A DNA stretch of 64,000 nt from Winogradskyella pacifica (GTDB lineage: Bacteria > Bacteroidota > Bacteroidia > Flavobacteriales > Flavobacteriaceae): positions 186,001 through 250,000 of the forward strand of contig NZ_JABFDI010000001.1 in assembly GCF_013403915.1 (NCBI RefSeq), given 5' to 3'. The stretch's first letter is position 1. Each line of letters begins with the position of its first letter. The position numbers were made by a program, and so were the translations under genes. Of this stretch, positions 34,348 to 42,425 are shown one piece after another. The notes under the pieces are model-generated. The model did no database searches, was not told the DNA's origin, and was given only the letters and a program-made list of their open reading frames with translations.

Positions 34348-34375
34348 AATATTGCCCACGAAAGTGGGTATCTTT
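34348..34375 (-). repeat. Start-adjacent hairpin repeat upstream of efp
   Basis: CCCAC-GAAA-GTGGG (34355-34368 region) lies 7-8 bp before the efp ATG; the flanks AATATT before the ATG and GATACCCACTTTCG after it agree with the element upstream of hisB. See findings for the comparison. Confidence 0.7.
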
Positions 34376-34424
34376 TAATTGTTTATAAATTGAATGTTGA
34401 TTATTTAATCATAACACCCCTAAA

Positions 34425-34440
34425 GTCCCCTCAAGGGGAC
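34425..34440. repeat. GTCCCC-TCAA-GGGGAC hairpin
   Basis: Perfect 6-bp GC-rich stem with a TCAA loop, preceded by CACCCCTAAA. It resembles the dispersed repeat type CCCCTAAAGTCCCC-GGGGAC known to me from Bacteroidota. It lies in the lpxA-efp spacer and has no T-run. Confidence 0.6.
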
Positions 34441-34504
34441 AACACTCAGTTCTGATTATTCAAAACCTTAAATTATTTAATGCTTTAGTAATTTTCATGA
34501 AAAT

Positions 34505-35290
34505 CTAGTTAGATTTAAAGTAACCTTTCATAATTCCACGATGCGAATTCTTAATAAATTGAAGAATCTCATCACGTTCTGGAGTGGCTTCCATTTCTGC
34601 TTCAATTAAATCTGCAGCTTGTGTGTTATTGTAATTTTTTTGATATAATATTCTGTAAATATTCTGAATCTCTCTAATTTTTTCAGAAGTGTACCCTCTA
34701 CGTCTTAAACCTACAGAATTAATTCCTACATAAGATAGTGGCTCTCTACCTGCTTTAACAAAAGGAGGCACATCTTTACGCACTAAAGAACCACCAGTTA
34801 CAAAAGCATGGTTTCCTATAGAGCAAAACTGGTGAACAGCTGTCATACCCGCTAAAATCACATAATCACCCACTGTAATATGTCCGGCAAGTGTGCTATT
34901 ATTTGAAAAAATACAGTTATTACCAACAATACAATCGTGAGCTATATGACAATACGCCATAATAAGACAATTGTTACCAATTACGGTTTTCATTTTATCG
35001 GTTGTACCACGATTAATCGTGACGCACTCTCTAATGGTAACATTATCACCGATTTCGACGGTGGTATCTTCATCGTTGTATTTTAAATCTTGTGGAACCG
35101 CTGAAATAACAGCTCCGGGGAAAATACTACAATTTTTACCTATTCGAGCACCTTCCATAATGGTTACATTACTTCCAATCCAAGTCCCTTCTCCAATTTT
35201 TACATTATTATGTATGGTTGTAAAAGGCTCTATAACGACATTTTTGGCGATTTTTGCACCAGGATGTACGTATGCTAACGGTTGGTTCAT
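34505..35290 (-). CDS. lpxA: UDP-N-acetylglucosamine acyltransferase
   Basis: 261-residue trimeric left-handed beta-helix enzyme that adds the first 3-hydroxyacyl chain in lipid A synthesis. LAYVHPGAKIAKNVVIEPFTTIHNNVKIGEGTWIGSNVTIMEGARIGKNCSIFPGAVIS shows the hexapeptide turns; the catalytic His is in IMAYCHIAHDCIVGNNC, and GGSLVRKDVPPFVKAGREPLSYVGINSVGLRRRG is diagnostic. The helical C-terminus follows. Start MNQPLAY; the ATG sits in the first copy of a triplicated 92-bp element, which explains the unusually long upstream spacer. Confidence 0.96.
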   Translation of the reverse strand: MNQPLAYVHPGAKIAKNVVIEPFTTIHNNVKIGEGTWIGSNVTIMEGARIGKNCSIFPGAVISAVPQDLKYNDEDTTVEIGDNVTIRECVTINRGTTDKMKTVIGNNCLIMAYCHIAHDCIVGNNCIFSNNSTLAGHITVGDYVILAGMTAVHQFCSIGNHAFVTGGSLVRKDVPPFVKAGREPLSYVGINSVGLRRRGYTSEKIREIQNIYRILYQKNYNNTQAADLIEAEMEATPERDEILQFIKNSHRGIMKGYFKSN

Positions 35291-35580
35291 TTTTCTAATT
35301 TTTAATTTAATAAAGCGGTAAAAATGTGTTCGCTATTAAACTTTGCAAATTCCTATTAACTTTTGAAATCTGCTCGGTTCATTTTTCTAATTTTTAATTT
35401 AATAAAGCGGTAAAAATGTGTTCGCTATTAAACTTTACAAATTCCTATTAACTTTTGAAATCTGCTCGGTTCATTTTTCTAGTTTTTAATTTAATAAAGC
35501 GGTAAAAATGTGTTCGCTATTGAACTTTACAGACTCCAATTTTACTCTTGAAGTCGTCTCGGTTCATTTTTCTAATTTTA
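35284..35580 (-). repeat. Triplicated 92-bp tandem repeat at the lpxA start
   Basis: Copies start GGTTCATTTTTCTA at 35284, 35376 and 35468 (periods 92 and 92), with a fourth partial copy at 35561 (period 93). The last full copy is more diverged. Read leftward every copy ends ...AATTAGAAAAATGAACC, thus duplicating the lpxA ATG and its 5' context. The decoy starts would give peptides such as MNRADFKS before a stop. Confidence 0.9.
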
Positions 35581-36984
35581 TTTAACTTTTGATATTTGCG
35601 CCATCAATTCTGCTTCTGCACATAATTTACCGTTAGCATAAGCATAACCTTGCATGTGGCAAATTCCTCTTCGTATTGGCGTAATTAAAGAACATTTGAA
35701 AATTAAAGTATCGCCAGGTACTACTTTTTGCTTGAATTTTACTTTATCCATTTTCATAAAAAACGTTAAGTAGTTCTCTGGATCTGGAACCGTACTTAAT
35801 ACCAAAATTCCTCCTGTTTGTGCCATCGCCTCAACAATTAAGACTCCTGGCATTACTGGTGCGCCTGGAAAATGACCTCTAAAGAACTCTTCGTTCATTG
35901 TTACGTTCTTCATTCCAATAACATGATTGTCAGACAACTCATAAACCTTATCTATTAATAAGAAAGGTTGTCTGTGTGGCAACATATCCATAATTTGATT
36001 CACATCCATTAAAGGTTCTGAATTCAAATCGACTTGAGGAACATTATTTCTTCTTTCGTTCTTTATAAGTTTAGACATCTTTTTTGCAAACTGTGTATTC
36101 ACAAAATGACCTGGCTTATTAGCAATAACTTTACCTCTAATACGTGTACCTATTAATGCTAAGTCTCCTAATACATCTAATAATTTATGACGAGCTGCTT
36201 CATTTGGATGATGCAAAGTAAGATTATCTAAAATACCGTTAGGCTTTACTGCAATATTATCTTTATTAAAAGCGACTCTTAATTTATCCATAGTTTTATC
36301 AGACAACTCTTTATCTACATAAACTATAGCATTATTTAAATCTCCACCTTTAATTAAGCCGTGTTCTAAAAGCATTTCAATTTCATGCAAAAAGCTAAAA
36401 GTTCTGGCATCAGCTATTTCGGTTTTAAAATCTGAAACCTTATTCAGTGTTGCATTTTGAGTGCCTAAAACTTTAGTGCCAAAATCTACCATTGTAGTAA
36501 TTTGGTACGTACTTGCTGGCATTAAAATTATTTCGCTTCCAGACTCTTCATCTGTATAAGATACAACTTGAGTTACTTCATATTCTTCTCTAAAAGCTTC
36601 TTGCTCAATAATACCAGCTTTTTCTAGTGCTTCTACAAAGAATTTAGAAGAACCATCCATTATTGGTGGCTCTGATGAATTTAATTCAATTATAGCATTA
36701 TCTATATCTAAACCAACTAGAGCTGCTAAGACATGCTCACACGTTTGAATAGTTACCCCATTTTTCTCCATACAAGTTCCACGCTGGGTACTTGTTACGT
36801 AATTAGCATCAGCTTCTATTTTTGGAGACCCTTCTAAGTCTATGCGTTGAAACACAAATCCAGAATTTTCTGCACCTGGCTTAAATACCAATTTTACATC
36901 TGCACCAGTATGAAGTCCAACACCAGTAAGCGTTACTTCTTTTTCAATGGTTTTTTGCTTCGTTTCCGTTTTAATTATTGCCAT
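35578..36984 (-). CDS. lpxC-fabZ: Bifunctional UDP-3-O-acyl-GlcNAc deacetylase / 3-hydroxyacyl-ACP dehydratase
   Basis: 468-residue fusion characteristic of Bacteroidota. Residues 1-300 are Lpx[47 protein letters not shown] (zinc His), and [27 protein letters not shown] (second metal site and conserved Asp). Residues about 315-468 are Fab[48 protein letters not shown] (active-site His and Glu). Thus one protein commits to lipid A and supplies fatty acid elongation. It overlaps lpxD by 14 bp. Confidence 0.97.
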   Translation of the reverse strand: MAIIKTETKQKTIEKEVTLTGVGLHTGADVKLVFKPGAENSGFVFQRIDLEGSPKIEADANYVTSTQRGTCMEKNGVTIQTCEHVLAALVGLDIDNAIIELNSSEPPIMDGSSKFFVEALEKAGIIEQEAFREEYEVTQVVSYTDEESGSEIILMPASTYQITTMVDFGTKVLGTQNATLNKVSDFKTEIADARTFSFLHEIEMLLEHGLIKGGDLNNAIVYVDKELSDKTMDKLRVAFNKDNIAVKPNGILDNLTLHHPNEAARHKLLDVLGDLALIGTRIRGKVIANKPGHFVNTQFAKKMSKLIKNERRNNVPQVDLNSEPLMDVNQIMDMLPHRQPFLLIDKVYELSDNHVIGMKNVTMNEEFFRGHFPGAPVMPGVLIVEAMAQTGGILVLSTVPDPENYLTFFMKMDKVKFKQKVVPGDTLIFKCSLITPIRRGICHMQGYAYANGKLCAEAELMAQISKVK

Positions 36985-37999
36985 CTACTTTTTTTTCTAA
37001 TTCATTAATAGTTTTTGCCAACTTCGGTAAATTTTTAAAATAAACATAGGATTTATTAAAATCCCCATAGCCAAAAGCAGGAGATCCTTGTAAAACTTCA
37101 TTATCTTTTACATTACGCCCAATACCAGATTGCGCTTGTATCTTTACATTGTTTCCAATAGTTAGATGTCCAACAATACCAACCTGTCCGCCAATTTGGC
37201 AATGTTCACCAATCTTGGTAGAACCAGCAACACCAGATTGCGCTGCAATCACTGTGTTTTTTCCGACCTCTACATTGTGGGCAATCTGTATTTGATTGTC
37301 TAATTTTACACCAGACCTTATAATCGTAGACCCCATCGTTGCTCTATCTATTGTTGTACCTGCACCAACATCTACATAATCTTCTAATATAACATTTCCA
37401 ATCTGTGGAATTTTAGAATAACCTCCATCTTTATTAGGTGCAAAACCAAAACCATCAGCACCAATTATAGCACCAGAATTAACAACGCAGTTTTCACCGA
37501 TAATACAATCAGAATAAACCTTTCCACCTGGAAAAATAGTTGTATTAGCACCTATTTTTACATTATCTCCTACATATGCGTTTGGGTAAATTTTTACATT
37601 ATCTCCCAATTCTACATTACTACCAATATAAGCAAAAGCACCGACGTATATACTATCTGATATCTTAGTACTTTCTGAAATAAAACTTGGCTGCTCTATT
37701 CCTGATTTATTCGCCTTTATCCTATCATAATACTCCAGTAACTTAGAAAACCCCTCATAAGCATCTTCAACTTTAATTAAGGTTGTTGATATCGGTTTCT
37801 CTGGTACAAATTTATCATTAACAATAGTTATTGATGCTTCTGTAGTGTAAATATAGGGTGTGTATTTTAAATTGGAAAGAAAGGTTAATGACCCTAGAGT
37901 TCCTTCTTCTATTTTAGAAAGTTTAAAAACTTCAATTTTAGGGTCGCCAACAACGGTTCCTTCTAAAATACCTGCTATTTGTTCTGCTGTAAATTTCAA
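36971..37999 (-). CDS. lpxD: UDP-3-O-acylglucosamine N-acyltransferase
   Basis: 342-residue LpxD. The N-terminal domain ([50 protein letters not shown]) is typical; hexapeptide turns run from about 100 to 310, with [42 protein letters not shown] containing the catalytic His; the end [20 protein letters not shown] is the C-terminal helix. It heads lpxD-lpxC/fabZ-lpxA. Spacing to the HD gene is 50 bp. Confidence 0.96.
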   Translation of the reverse strand: MKFTAEQIAGILEGTVVGDPKIEVFKLSKIEEGTLGSLTFLSNLKYTPYIYTTEASITIVNDKFVPEKPISTTLIKVEDAYEGFSKLLEYYDRIKANKSGIEQPSFISESTKISDSIYVGAFAYIGSNVELGDNVKIYPNAYVGDNVKIGANTTIFPGGKVYSDCIIGENCVVNSGAIIGADGFGFAPNKDGGYSKIPQIGNVILEDYVDVGAGTTIDRATMGSTIIRSGVKLDNQIQIAHNVEVGKNTVIAAQSGVAGSTKIGEHCQIGGQVGIVGHLTIGNNVKIQAQSGIGRNVKDNEVLQGSPAFGYGDFNKSYVYFKNLPKLAKTINELEKKVDGNN

Positions 38000-38049
38000 T
38001 GATTAGATTTTAAAGTCATATTGCTTTCCGCAAAAATAGAAAAAAAGGA

Positions 38050-39294
38050 TCACATTTTCTTTTTAGGATAGCACATATAATATTTTGTGATGGGTTTACT
38101 AAGTGCTTTTAAGTTTAATTGATGTGAGGCTTTTACGATGTCTCTTATTTTTCCCGACTTAAATAAGATGTTGATCTTTTGAGCTTTATTCTCATATGCC
38201 TGGTTGCTTAACTCACCCTGAAACACAAAATATTCTGCTTCAGATTTAGAAATATTATACCGCTCTACCAAAGCTTCAAAATGACTTTTTAGTTCTGATT
38301 CCTTAAACACTTTGCTTTTAATCTTAATTTTCAGCAAACGTCTTTCAAGTATCATTTGGCAAAGGTTGCTCAATACGAAGTCATCATGATTTTGCCAATC
38401 TTTCATTGCAGCTACAATATCGTAATCATCTAATTGTGAAAAAATAACAAGCGTATCATCATTAAAACTTTCAGCGTTTATTTCTGAATTCAAGAAATAA
38501 AATAAAGCATCACTACACTTTAATTTTACATTCTGATGTACTAATTCTTTTGCACGTTTTAAAACCCGCATTAATAATTCTTCTGCAACTACACCTGTTT
38601 TGTGCAAATACACTTGCCAGTACATAAAACGTCTTGCTACTAAGAATTTTTCGACACTTAAAACACCTTTCTCTTCAACCACCAATTGGTCATTAACCAC
38701 ATTTAGCATCGTAATTAATCGTTCACTATTTACATTACCTTCCGCAACTCCTGTGTAAAAACTATCGCGTTTTAAATAATCGGCTCTGTCCATATCTAAT
38801 TGACTTGAAATAAGCTCGCACATAAACTGTCGTGGATATTCCTTCTTAAAGATAGAAATCGCTAACGTTAAACTTCCGTTAAACTCTATATTGAGTTCTT
38901 CCATAAAACGCAATGAAATTTCCTCGTGAGAGACGTTATTTACAATACTGTGCTCCATGGCATGCGAAAAAGGACCATGACCAATATCGTGTAAAAGAAT
39001 CGCTATTAGCAATCCATTTTCTTCATCATCAGAAACTATAACTCCCTTAAAACGAAGCACATTAATGGCTTTCTGCATTAAATGCATACAACCCAAAGCA
39101 TGATGAAAACGTGTATGATGTGCGCCTGGATATACCAAATATGATAACCCCATTTGACTTATACGTCGTAATCTTTGAAAATATTTATGTTGAATTATAT
39201 CAAATATTAACGAATTCGGAATAGTAATAAATCCGTAAATTGGGTCGTTAAAGATTTTAAGCTTATTTTTTGTAGGCAAAATTTTAGAATTCAA
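38050..39294 (-). CDS. HD-domain phosphohydrolase
   Basis: 414-residue metal-dependent HD-domain phosphohydrolase. FNDPIYGFITIPNSLIFDIIQHKYFQRLRRISQMGLSYLVYPGAHHTRFHHALGCMHLM is the dNTPase-like N-terminus with the first His, and LLIAILLHDIGHGPFSHAMEH is the HD pair. The later DMDRADYLKRDSFYTG also fits dGTPase-type HD enzymes. It may degrade nucleotides, but the substrate is not proven. Divergent from porX with 26 bp between start codons. Confidence 0.92.
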   Translation of the reverse strand: MNSKILPTKNKLKIFNDPIYGFITIPNSLIFDIIQHKYFQRLRRISQMGLSYLVYPGAHHTRFHHALGCMHLMQKAINVLRFKGVIVSDDEENGLLIAILLHDIGHGPFSHAMEHSIVNNVSHEEISLRFMEELNIEFNGSLTLAISIFKKEYPRQFMCELISSQLDMDRADYLKRDSFYTGVAEGNVNSERLITMLNVVNDQLVVEEKGVLSVEKFLVARRFMYWQVYLHKTGVVAEELLMRVLKRAKELVHQNVKLKCSDALFYFLNSEINAESFNDDTLVIFSQLDDYDIVAAMKDWQNHDDFVLSNLCQMILERRLLKIKIKSKVFKESELKSHFEALVERYNISKSEAEYFVFQGELSNQAYENKAQKINILFKSGKIRDIVKASHQLNLKALSKPITKYYMCYPKKKM

Positions 39295-39320
39295 TAATTA
39301 ATAAACAAATATACCACAAC

Positions 39321-40868
39321 ATGATAAATATTCTCTGGGTTGACGACGAAATCGATTTACTAAAGCCACATATTATTTTTTTAGAACAAAAAGGATATCA
39401 AGTTACAAAATGCCAAAGTGGTACGGAAGCTTTAGAAATTATAGACGACACTAATTTTGATATTGTCTTTTTAGATGAAAATATGCCAGGACTTACAGGG
39501 CTAGAAACCTTGAATGAAATTAAGGAACGACGTGCCAATTTACCTGTTGTAATGATTACCAAAAGTGAAGAAGAATACATTATGGAGGAAGCAATTGGTA
39601 ATAAAATTGCTGATTATTTAATAAAACCCGTAAATCCGCATCAGATTTTACTAAGCTTGAAAAAGAATTTGGATCATTCGCGTTTAGTATCAGAAAAAAC
39701 GACTTCTAACTATCAGCAAGAATTCAGAAAAATTGCTATGGATCTATCTATGGTAAACTCTTATGAAGAATGGGTAGATTTATATCAGAAATTAATTTAT
39801 TGGGAACTTCAGCTTGAAGGCATTGAGGATGTTGGAATGACCGATATTTTAGAATCTCAAAAAACCGAAGCTAATATGCAATTCGGTAAGTTTATTGAGA
39901 AAAATTACGAAGATTGGTTTCAACCAAAGACAGATGCTCCCGTAATGTCACATACGCTGTTTAAAGATAAGATTGTGCCAGAATTGAGCGATAAACAACC
40001 AACCTTATTGGTAGTTATAGATAATTTACGATACGATCAGTGGAAAGCCTTTGAACCTTTTGTAAACAATTATTACAAAAAAACATCTGAACTTGCTTTT
40101 TATAGCATCTTACCAACAGCAACTCAATATGCACGTAATGCCATTTTCTCTGGTTTAATGCCTGCGGATATGGAAAGTTTATTTCCTCAATATTGGAAAA
40201 ATGACACTGATGAAGGAGGCAAAAACATGCATGAAGGTGATTTTTTGAGAGAACAATTAAAACGTTTAGGTTTAGGACACTTAAAACATGAATACCATAA
40301 AATCACAAATCTTAAAGCCGGAAAAAAATTAGTTGAAAACTTTAGATCCTTAAAAGACAACGACCTAAGCGTCATTGTTTATAATTTTGTTGATATGCTT
40401 TCGCATTCTAAAACGGAAATGGAGGTTGTTAAAGAATTAGCCTCTAATGATAAAGCTTATCGCTCTCTTACTGTTAGTTGGTTTAAGAATTCTCCATTAT
40501 TAGAAATGATTCAGTTATCACAACAACTCGGCTTTAAATTAATATTAACAACCGACCATGGAACGATAAATGTAAAAGCACCAACTAAGGTAATTGGAGA
40601 CAGAGAAACAAGTTTAAATTTACGTTATAAAACGGGAAGAAGTTTAACATATCAAGATAAAGATGTATTAGCAATTAAAAATCCTAAATCTATTCATTTA
40701 CCAGCTTTAACCATGAGTAGCTCGTTTATCTTTGCTAAGGGTGATTTATTTTTAGCTTACCCTAATAACTTTAATCACTATGTCAGTTATTATAGAAATA
40801 CTTATCAGCATGGCGGTGTGTCATTAGAAGAAATGATTATACCGTTTGTTGTAATGAATCCCAAATAA
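39321..40868 (+). CDS. porX: T9SS response regulator PorX with PglZ domain
   Basis: 515-residue protein. Residues 1-120 are a receiver domain: NILWVDDEIDLLKPHI, phosphoacceptor Asp52 in IVFLDENMPGLTG, the switch Thr/Lys in VVMITKSEEE. Residues about 180-515 form a PglZ alkaline-phosphatase-superfamily domain: LVVIDNLRYDQWKAFEP, YARNAIFSGLMPADME, IVYNFVDMLSHSKTEMEVV, LILTTDHGTINVKAP and the end HGGVSLEEMIIPFVV. It is the PorX of the PorXY system that controls type IX secretion. The window contains two T9SS cargo genes, which fits. Confidence 0.95.
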   Translation: MINILWVDDEIDLLKPHIIFLEQKGYQVTKCQSGTEALEIIDDTNFDIVFLDENMPGLTGLETLNEIKERRANLPVVMITKSEEEYIMEEAIGNKIADYLIKPVNPHQILLSLKKNLDHSRLVSEKTTSNYQQEFRKIAMDLSMVNSYEEWVDLYQKLIYWELQLEGIEDVGMTDILESQKTEANMQFGKFIEKNYEDWFQPKTDAPVMSHTLFKDKIVPELSDKQPTLLVVIDNLRYDQWKAFEPFVNNYYKKTSELAFYSILPTATQYARNAIFSGLMPADMESLFPQYWKNDTDEGGKNMHEGDFLREQLKRLGLGHLKHEYHKITNLKAGKKLVENFRSLKDNDLSVIVYNFVDMLSHSKTEMEVVKELASNDKAYRSLTVSWFKNSPLLEMIQLSQQLGFKLILTTDHGTINVKAPTKVIGDRETSLNLRYKTGRSLTYQDKDVLAIKNPKSIHLPALTMSSSFIFAKGDLFLAYPNNFNHYVSYYRNTYQHGGVSLEEMIIPFVVMNPK

Positions 40869-40886
40869 CAGGTTTTTATTCTAAAC

Positions 40887-40921
40887 AAAAATGAAGTTGA
40901 ATTTAATTTGGCTTCATTTTT
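40887..40921 (+). terminator. Intrinsic terminator of porX
   Basis: AAAAATGAAG (40887-40896) pairs with CTTCATTTTT (40912-40921), 15-base loop, followed by further T residues to 40924. It lies 18 bp after the porX stop codon. Confidence 0.7.
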
Positions 40922-41064
40922 TTTATCTACATGAGCCACAATTCTAGAGTATTAGCATAAAAAACACCTTAAAAGGTAAAAAAACCCGACGAAATGCATT
41001 TTATTTTAGGTTATCTAAAATATTATTCTTACTATTGTATCCCTAACTTGTATAAAATAATATA

Positions 41065-41511
41065 GTGAAAACTCTCGAATTCACATACCACTTAAATGAT
41101 ATAGATGCTATTGTCTCCAAGGTTTTAGAGCATTTAAACTCTAAAATTATAATATTTAATGGTGAAATGGGAGCTGGCAAAACAACGTTTATAAATGCAC
41201 TTTTACAGGCCATGGGAAGTAATGATGCTGCTACTAGTCCAACATTCTCAATTGTAAACGAATACGATTTATCTAATGACAAAGTTTATCATTTTGACTT
41301 CTATAGAATTGAATCTATTGAAGAAGCTTATAATTTTGGAATAGAAGATTATTTAAGTAGTAATCATTGGTTATTTATGGAATGGGCAGAACGTATAGAA
41401 GAGCTTCTACCCGAAAACACACAAACCATTACTATTACTGACATACAAGACAATAAGAGATTTCTAGAGTTAACTTTAAACACCAAAATTCAACCGACAA
41501 AACAGCTATAA
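41065..41511 (+). CDS. tsaE: tRNA t6A synthesis ATPase TsaE
   Basis: 148-residue P-loop ATPase required with TsaB, TsaD and TsaC for threonylcarbamoyl-adenosine at tRNA position 37. Walker A is GEMGAGKTT (33-41), followed by SNDAATSPTFSIVNEYDLSNDKVYHFDFYRIES and the FMEWAERIEELLPENTQTITI segment. Start is GTG at 41065. A following 7-bp hairpin with an A5 loop (41567-41585) may end its transcript. Confidence 0.95.
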   Translation: MKTLEFTYHLNDIDAIVSKVLEHLNSKIIIFNGEMGAGKTTFINALLQAMGSNDAATSPTFSIVNEYDLSNDKVYHFDFYRIESIEEAYNFGIEDYLSSNHWLFMEWAERIEELLPENTQTITITDIQDNKRFLELTLNTKIQPTKQL

Positions 41512-41566
41512 AAATACAGAAATTTTAGATGAAAATATAATATTTTTCCTACAGAATTAAACTAGT

Positions 41567-41585
41567 ATTACGGAAAAACCGTAAT
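41567..41585. other. Hairpin downstream of tsaE
   Basis: ATTACGG (41567-41573), AAAAA, CCGTAAT (41579-41585): perfect 7-bp stem. The nearest T-run is over 10 bases further, so it is only a possible terminator or an operator for the promoter at 41624-41654. Confidence 0.45.
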
Positions 41586-41623
41586 TATAAACTCATATTT
41601 TTTGGATTTTAACATTTTCGAAT

Positions 41624-41654
41624 TTGTAAGGATTTAACAATGCTCTTACATTTG
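41624..41654 (+). promoter_or_regulatory. Promoter of the 48-aa peptide gene
   Basis: TTG at 41624-41626, 20 bp, then TACATTTG at 41647-41654. Both halves match the Bacteroidota consensus TTG-N17-21-TAnnTTTG. The start codon at 41685 is 30 bp downstream. The core TTACATTTGAAGTAA also occurs upstream of the flippase gene (55706-55720). Confidence 0.72.
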
Positions 41655-41684
41655 AAGTAATTAATTAATTAAATCCCTTAAATT

Positions 41685-41831
41685 ATGAAAACTAAAAAAA
41701 ATCTGTTACTAGCAATCGCTATATTCGGAGGAGTATTGTTCACTGTAGAAGCAACTAACATTATTAACTTAGATGGACAAACGACAACAGAACTTAAAAA
41801 AGGTAAAAGAAAGCTCCTTCCAAACGGGTAA
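41685..41831 (+). CDS. Small secreted peptide (48 aa)
   Basis: MKTKKNLLLAIAIFGGVLFTVEATNI is a standard signal peptide (cleavage near VEA), leaving a short basic tail that ends KKGKRKLLPNG before a TAA stop. It has a strong promoter and well placed start, which supports a real gene despite its size. The last 59 bp overlap the next gene in another frame. The basic KGK and Pro-Asn-Gly end are all that can be said of its mature form; function unknown. Confidence 0.7.
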   Translation: MKTKKNLLLAIAIFGGVLFTVEATNIINLDGQTTTELKKGKRKLLPNG

Positions 41832-42327
41832 TAAAAGGTTAAATAAAAGTGTAATAGTTGGCTCTATAATTGCCACTATAATTGCTTTTACCCCTCTTTT
41901 TTATTCTTTACATGAAAGTGTTCCAACGACTAAAGTTTGGAGCACTTTTCTGTTTACTTATGATAGTGGCTATTGGGAAGATGCACAATATGCCATGTGG
42001 ATTTACACTGGAAAATTTTTACCTCTAATGTTCTTAATTATTTGGTTTTTTACTTGCCGCCATTGGTGGTATCATGTTTTACTTATACCAATAATAATGT
42101 ATTCTTTTCAAATAGTACATAGTTTTCGTGCAGAAACTTTATACATAGACCAAAATCAAATTTTAATATTACTTCCTGTTTTAGTGTTGGTTGTGCCATC
42201 AATATATTTAATTAGAGCTAAAATGTTTAATAAAATAAATACTGCAGATAAAACCCTTGAGGAGCTCGAAGAAGAATTTATGATTAAGCCCAAAAGTTTT
42301 TGGGGAAAGCTCAAACAGTATTTTTAG
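41773..42327 (+). CDS. Conserved membrane protein
   Basis: 184-residue protein with a basic cytoplasmic start (MDKRQQNLKKVKESSFQ) and four hydrophobic segments (about 28-48, 75-92, 99-115, 130-150), Trp- and Tyr-rich between them (GYWEDAQYAMWIYTG, CRHWWYH). The C-terminus is charged. No domain is recognised. Its ATG lies inside the 48-residue peptide gene in another frame, so translation of the two is likely coupled. No better start is present in frame, because the next Met (MWIYTG) lies within the second membrane segment. Confidence 0.75.
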   Translation: MDKRQQNLKKVKESSFQTGNKRLNKSVIVGSIIATIIAFTPLFYSLHESVPTTKVWSTFLFTYDSGYWEDAQYAMWIYTGKFLPLMFLIIWFFTCRHWWYHVLLIPIIMYSFQIVHSFRAETLYIDQNQILILLPVLVLVVPSIYLIRAKMFNKINTADKTLEELEEEFMIKPKSFWGKLKQYF

Positions 42328-42425
42328 AACTACAATTCAATTTCAAAATTTAAGTTATTCTAATACTCCATTTATTTTAGTGTTATTCGCTATATTGCAA
42401 TAGCAATACTAAAGTAATTGACTTA

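Noticed and set aside
35284..35580. Direct repeats considered as a CRISPR array
   Set aside because: Units are 92 bp and contiguous, without unique spacers, and no cas gene is present; it is a tandem duplication.
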